The translations under genes were made by a program, and so were the position numbers. A DNA stretch of 64,000 bases, from assembly GCA_963709685.1 (NCBI GenBank), contig CAVPXH010000005.1:62001-126000 (forward strand). The letters are read 5' to 3'. The stretch comes from Nocardioides_B sp963709685. Lineage in GTDB: Bacteria; Actinomycetota; Actinomycetes; Propionibacteriales; Nocardioidaceae. The notes beneath the pieces were generated by a model that saw only the letters and a program-made list of their open reading frames with translations, was not told the origin of the DNA and did not search any database. Shown one piece after another: positions 61,861-64,000 of the stretch. The number at the start of each line of letters is the position of its first letter. Within the stretch, counting starts at the first letter, position 1.

Positions 61861-63350
61861 CAGAGGTTGCCTTCATGCCAGGAGCGACCGTCGCGCTCGA
61901 TGAGGGTGGTCGCGGCGCTGGGACCACTGGTGCCTGCGGGGTAGGGGCGTGGACCACGCTCGTCGGCGGCCCACGCGGAGAGGATCGGCTCGACCCAGGC
62001 CCAGGCCGCCTCGACCTCGTCGCGGCGCATGAACAGGGTCGGGTTGCCGCGCACCACGTCCATCAGCAGACGCTCGTAGGCGTCGGGGGAGCGGCGCTGG
62101 AAGGTGTCGGCGTAGGAGAGGTTCAGCGAGACCGGCCGGAGCCGGATGCCCCCGGGGCCGGGTTCCTTGGCGGTCATGTGCAGCCGCATCCCCTCGTCGG
62201 GCTGCAGCCGGATCACCAGCCGGTTCGGCTCGTGCACGCCCTCCGCGCCGGGGAACATCGGGTGCGGCACCGGCTTGAAGGTGACGACGATCTCCGAGGA
62301 ACGGCGGTCCATGCGCTTGCCGGTGCGCAGGTAGAACGGCACGCCGGCCCATCGCCAGTTGCGCACCTCGGCTCGGATGGCGGCGAAGGTCTCCGTGCGG
62401 CTGCCCGGCCGGTCGGCCTCCTGCTGGTACGACGGGACGGGCGCCCGGTCCACCAGCCCCGGCCCGTACTGTCCCGCCACGGTGTCGCGGGCCGCGTCCG
62501 CGCCGGCGACCGGCTTGAGGGCCTGCAGAACCTTGAGCTTCTCGTCGCGCACGGTCTCCCGGTCGACGTAGGTCGGCGGCTCCATCGCCACCAGGCACAG
62601 CATCTGCAGCAGGTGGTTCTGCACCATGTCGCGCAGCGCCCCCGCCCGGTCGTAGTAGTCCGCGCGGCCGCCGACGCCGATCTGCTCGGCGACGGTGATC
62701 TGCACGTGGTCGATGCTCGTGCTGTTCCACAGCGGCTCGAGGAAGGTGTTGGCGAACCGTGTGACCAGCAGGTTCTGCACGCTCTCCTTGCCGAGATAGT
62801 GGTCGATGCGGAAGATCTGATCCTCCGCGAACACCGCGCCGACCTCGTCGTTGATCGCCCGGGCGGAGGCGAGGTCGTGGCCCAGCGGTTTCTCGAGCAC
62901 CACGCGCGACGCGTCGTCGACCAGGCCGTGCTCCCGCAGGCGCGCCGAGATGGGCCCGAAGAGCTCCGGTGCGCACGCGAGGTAGAACACCCGGTTGCGG
63001 CCTGGCGGCGAGTCGTCGAGCAAGCGGGCGAGCATCGGCCAGTCGCCGCCGTCGAAGACGTCCAGGCTCAGGTGCGACAACCGTCCGAGGAAGCGGTCGA
63101 CGGCGGCGGTGTCGAGCTCCTCGGCGGCCACGAACCGGGGCAGCTCGCCCCGGATCTTGTCGCGGTACCCGGCGTCGTCCAGCCCGCCTCGCGATGCACC
63201 GAGGATCCGGAACTCGTGGGGAAGCTGGCCGTCGCGGTCGCGCAGGTACAGCGCCGGCAGCAGCTTGCGGACAGCGAGATCCCCGGTGGCTCCGAAGACG
63301 ACGAAATCGCAGGGATCGACGACGGGCGCAGGGGACGCAGGGGCGGGCAT
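61860..63350 (-). CDS. zwf: Glucose-6-phosphate 1-dehydrogenase
   Basis: A 496-residue enzyme oxidising glucose-6-phosphate to 6-phosphogluconolactone with NAD(P). Coenzyme motif FVVFGATGDLAVRKLLPALYL near residue 17, VLEKPLGHDLASA, active-site signature RIDHYLGKESVQNLL (Lys and His), EQIGVGGRADYYDRAGALRDMVQNHLLQ, FYLRTGKRM and EPNRLVIRLQPDEG. I take ATG 63350, with GGAGG 5 bases upstream; the longer open frame upstream lies in the control region. First gene of the Entner-Doudoroff operon, divergent from a ROK-type regulator. Confidence 0.96.
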   Translation of the reverse strand: MPAPASPAPVVDPCDFVVFGATGDLAVRKLLPALYLRDRDGQLPHEFRILGASRGGLDDAGYRDKIRGELPRFVAAEELDTAAVDRFLGRLSHLSLDVFDGGDWPMLARLLDDSPPGRNRVFYLACAPELFGPISARLREHGLVDDASRVVLEKPLGHDLASARAINDEVGAVFAEDQIFRIDHYLGKESVQNLLVTRFANTFLEPLWNSTSIDHVQITVAEQIGVGGRADYYDRAGALRDMVQNHLLQMLCLVAMEPPTYVDRETVRDEKLKVLQALKPVAGADAARDTVAGQYGPGLVDRAPVPSYQQEADRPGSRTETFAAIRAEVRNWRWAGVPFYLRTGKRMDRRSSEIVVTFKPVPHPMFPGAEGVHEPNRLVIRLQPDEGMRLHMTAKEPGPGGIRLRPVSLNLSYADTFQRRSPDAYERLLMDVVRGNPTLFMRRDEVEAAWAWVEPILSAWAADERGPRPYPAGTSGPSAATTLIERDGRSWHEGNL

Positions 63351-63481
63351 CGAGGCCTCCGAAGCGGCAAGGAGAAGTCGAGGGGTGACGCTACGCACCT
63401 CTTTGGTATCAAAGCAAGCATTCCTTTCGTATTTTGGACTACCTAAGTCTCGTCGAGTGACGCGCAGGGACTTGATGTTCA
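63351..63481. promoter_or_regulatory. Control region between zwf operon and ROK-type regulator
   Basis: A 131-bp divergent intergenic region with an AT-rich centre (63395-63450), unusual in this window and typical of promoters. It contains the dyad CTTTGGTATCAAAG (63401-63414; 5-bp arms), a candidate operator. No hexamer pair is spaced well enough to call a promoter. The likely controller is the adjacent ROK-type protein. Confidence 0.4.
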
Positions 63482-64000
63482 ATGACCACCGTGGCGAGCT
63501 CCGAACTTCCTGCCTCCGACGGTGTCCCGGCCCGGTGGGCGCGCAGAGCGCCGTCCGCTGGCGAGGTCTTCCAGCTCATCAGGACCGGTGCCGCGCAGAC
63601 TCGACGTGACGTCGGGCGGCTGACGGGGCTGTCGCGCACCGCCGTCGCGGCGCGGCTGCGACCCTTGCTCGCCTCGGGCCTGGTGGTGGAGGGCGAGGAG
63701 GGTCCCTCGACAGGGGGGCGTCCGCCGGCGCGGCTGCGCTTCGACCACCGGTCCGGCACCGTCCTCGCGGCCGCCATCGGACGCAGCCGCACCCAGCTGG
63801 CCGTCTGCGACCTTCGCGGGGACATCCTCCAGGCCGTCGACGTCGAGCAGGAGCCCGGCGCGGACCCCGCGCTGTTGATGCCGGCCGTGGTGGGCGGCCT
63901 CGCCGGGCTGCTGCGTGACAGCGGGTGGGGCGCCGAGCGTGTCCGGGCGGTCGGGGTCAGCCTCCCGGGAACGGTGGACGTCGCGCGGGGCGCGCTCTGC
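63482..64000 (+). CDS. ROK-family transcriptional regulator, N-terminal part (truncated by window edge)
   Basis: An open frame from ATG 63482 to the window end (173 codons, no stop). An N-terminal winged helix-turn-helix (GEVFQLIRTGAAQTRRDVGRLTGLSRTAVAARLRPLLASGLVVEG, residues about 28-70) is followed by the wing STGGRPPARLRFD and the start of the ROK sugar-kinase-like fold (VLAAAIGRSRTQLAVCDLRGDIL; VRAVGVSLPGTVDVARG). NagC/Mlc-type ROK repressors respond to sugars or sugar phosphates. Being divergent from zwf-edd-eda, it probably controls that operon. The zinc motif and any sugar-binding residues fall outside the window. Confidence 0.85.
   Translation, partial: MTTVASSELPASDGVPARWARRAPSAGEVFQLIRTGAAQTRRDVGRLTGLSRTAVAARLRPLLASGLVVEGEEGPSTGGRPPARLRFDHRSGTVLAAAIGRSRTQLAVCDLRGDILQAVDVEQEPGADPALLMPAVVGGLAGLLRDSGWGAERVRAVGVSLPGTVDVARGALC

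Overview
The window comes from a high-GC actinobacterium. The evidence is very GC-rich codons throughout, frequent GTG starts, the purF - purM - DUF3073 - valine dehydrogenase - bldC neighbourhood typical of Actinomycetota, a BldC-type MerR-like regulator, PurS, MEDS-domain sensors and ANTAR signalling. A Nocardioidaceae-like or related soil lineage is plausible, but no rRNA or other taxonomic marker is present, so the genus is not assigned.

Region 1 (1-28 kb) carries most of de novo purine synthesis: purB (3' end), purC, purS-purQ, purL, purF and purM, all on the + strand. They are separated by unrelated genes, mostly on the - strand: a UvrA-like ATPase coupled to a HIT-like protein, an acyl-CoA ligase, a prolyl oligopeptidase, a secreted sugar-dehydrogenase-like lipoprotein, a luciferase-like oxidoreductase, a DUF2254 membrane protein, three related secreted glycosidase-like/peptidoglycan-binding proteins, a ClC channel with a divergent MarR regulator, a sterol-carrier-like protein and an M20 peptidase. 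Two intergenic 98-bp loci, each with two copies of a 46-bp palindromic unit, lie 10.8 kb apart.

Region 2 (28-46 kb) is developmental, stress and signalling. It holds DUF3073, vdh, bldC, a zinc-ribbon multipass membrane protein, two Rv2629-like (baeRF) proteins, a CBS-BON protein coupled to an acetyl-CoA hydrolase/transferase, a secreted EEP-type hydrolase, a stress-type SDR, a PAS-PAS-ANTAR sensor, two alpha/beta hydrolases, a coupled MEDS-STAS / MEDS-ATPase pair resembling a partner-switch module, an adenosine-specific kinase and an MFS transporter remnant.

Region 3 (46-54 kb) holds a large glycine-rich secreted protein with Ig-like repeats, a smaller secreted protein, a pseudokinase-LPG-synthase-type membrane fusion and an amidase.

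Region 4 (54-64 kb) is a sugar-catabolism block: a P-loop kinase and a CUT2-type ABC sugar importer, a divergent LacI regulator with a double operator, the Entner-Doudoroff operon zwf-edd-eda, and a divergent ROK-type regulator truncated by the window edge. Together these could import a sugar, phosphorylate it and take glucose-6-phosphate to pyruvate plus glyceraldehyde-3-phosphate.

Five genes that otherwise look intact (prolyl oligopeptidase, ClC, M20 peptidase, purF, amidase) carry single-base frameshifts in G/C-rich runs. Because purF is normally essential for purine prototrophy, sequencing or assembly indels are the simplest explanation. The MFS remnant, in contrast, looks truly decayed. 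I see no CRISPR array, rRNA, tRNA, integrase or transposase.
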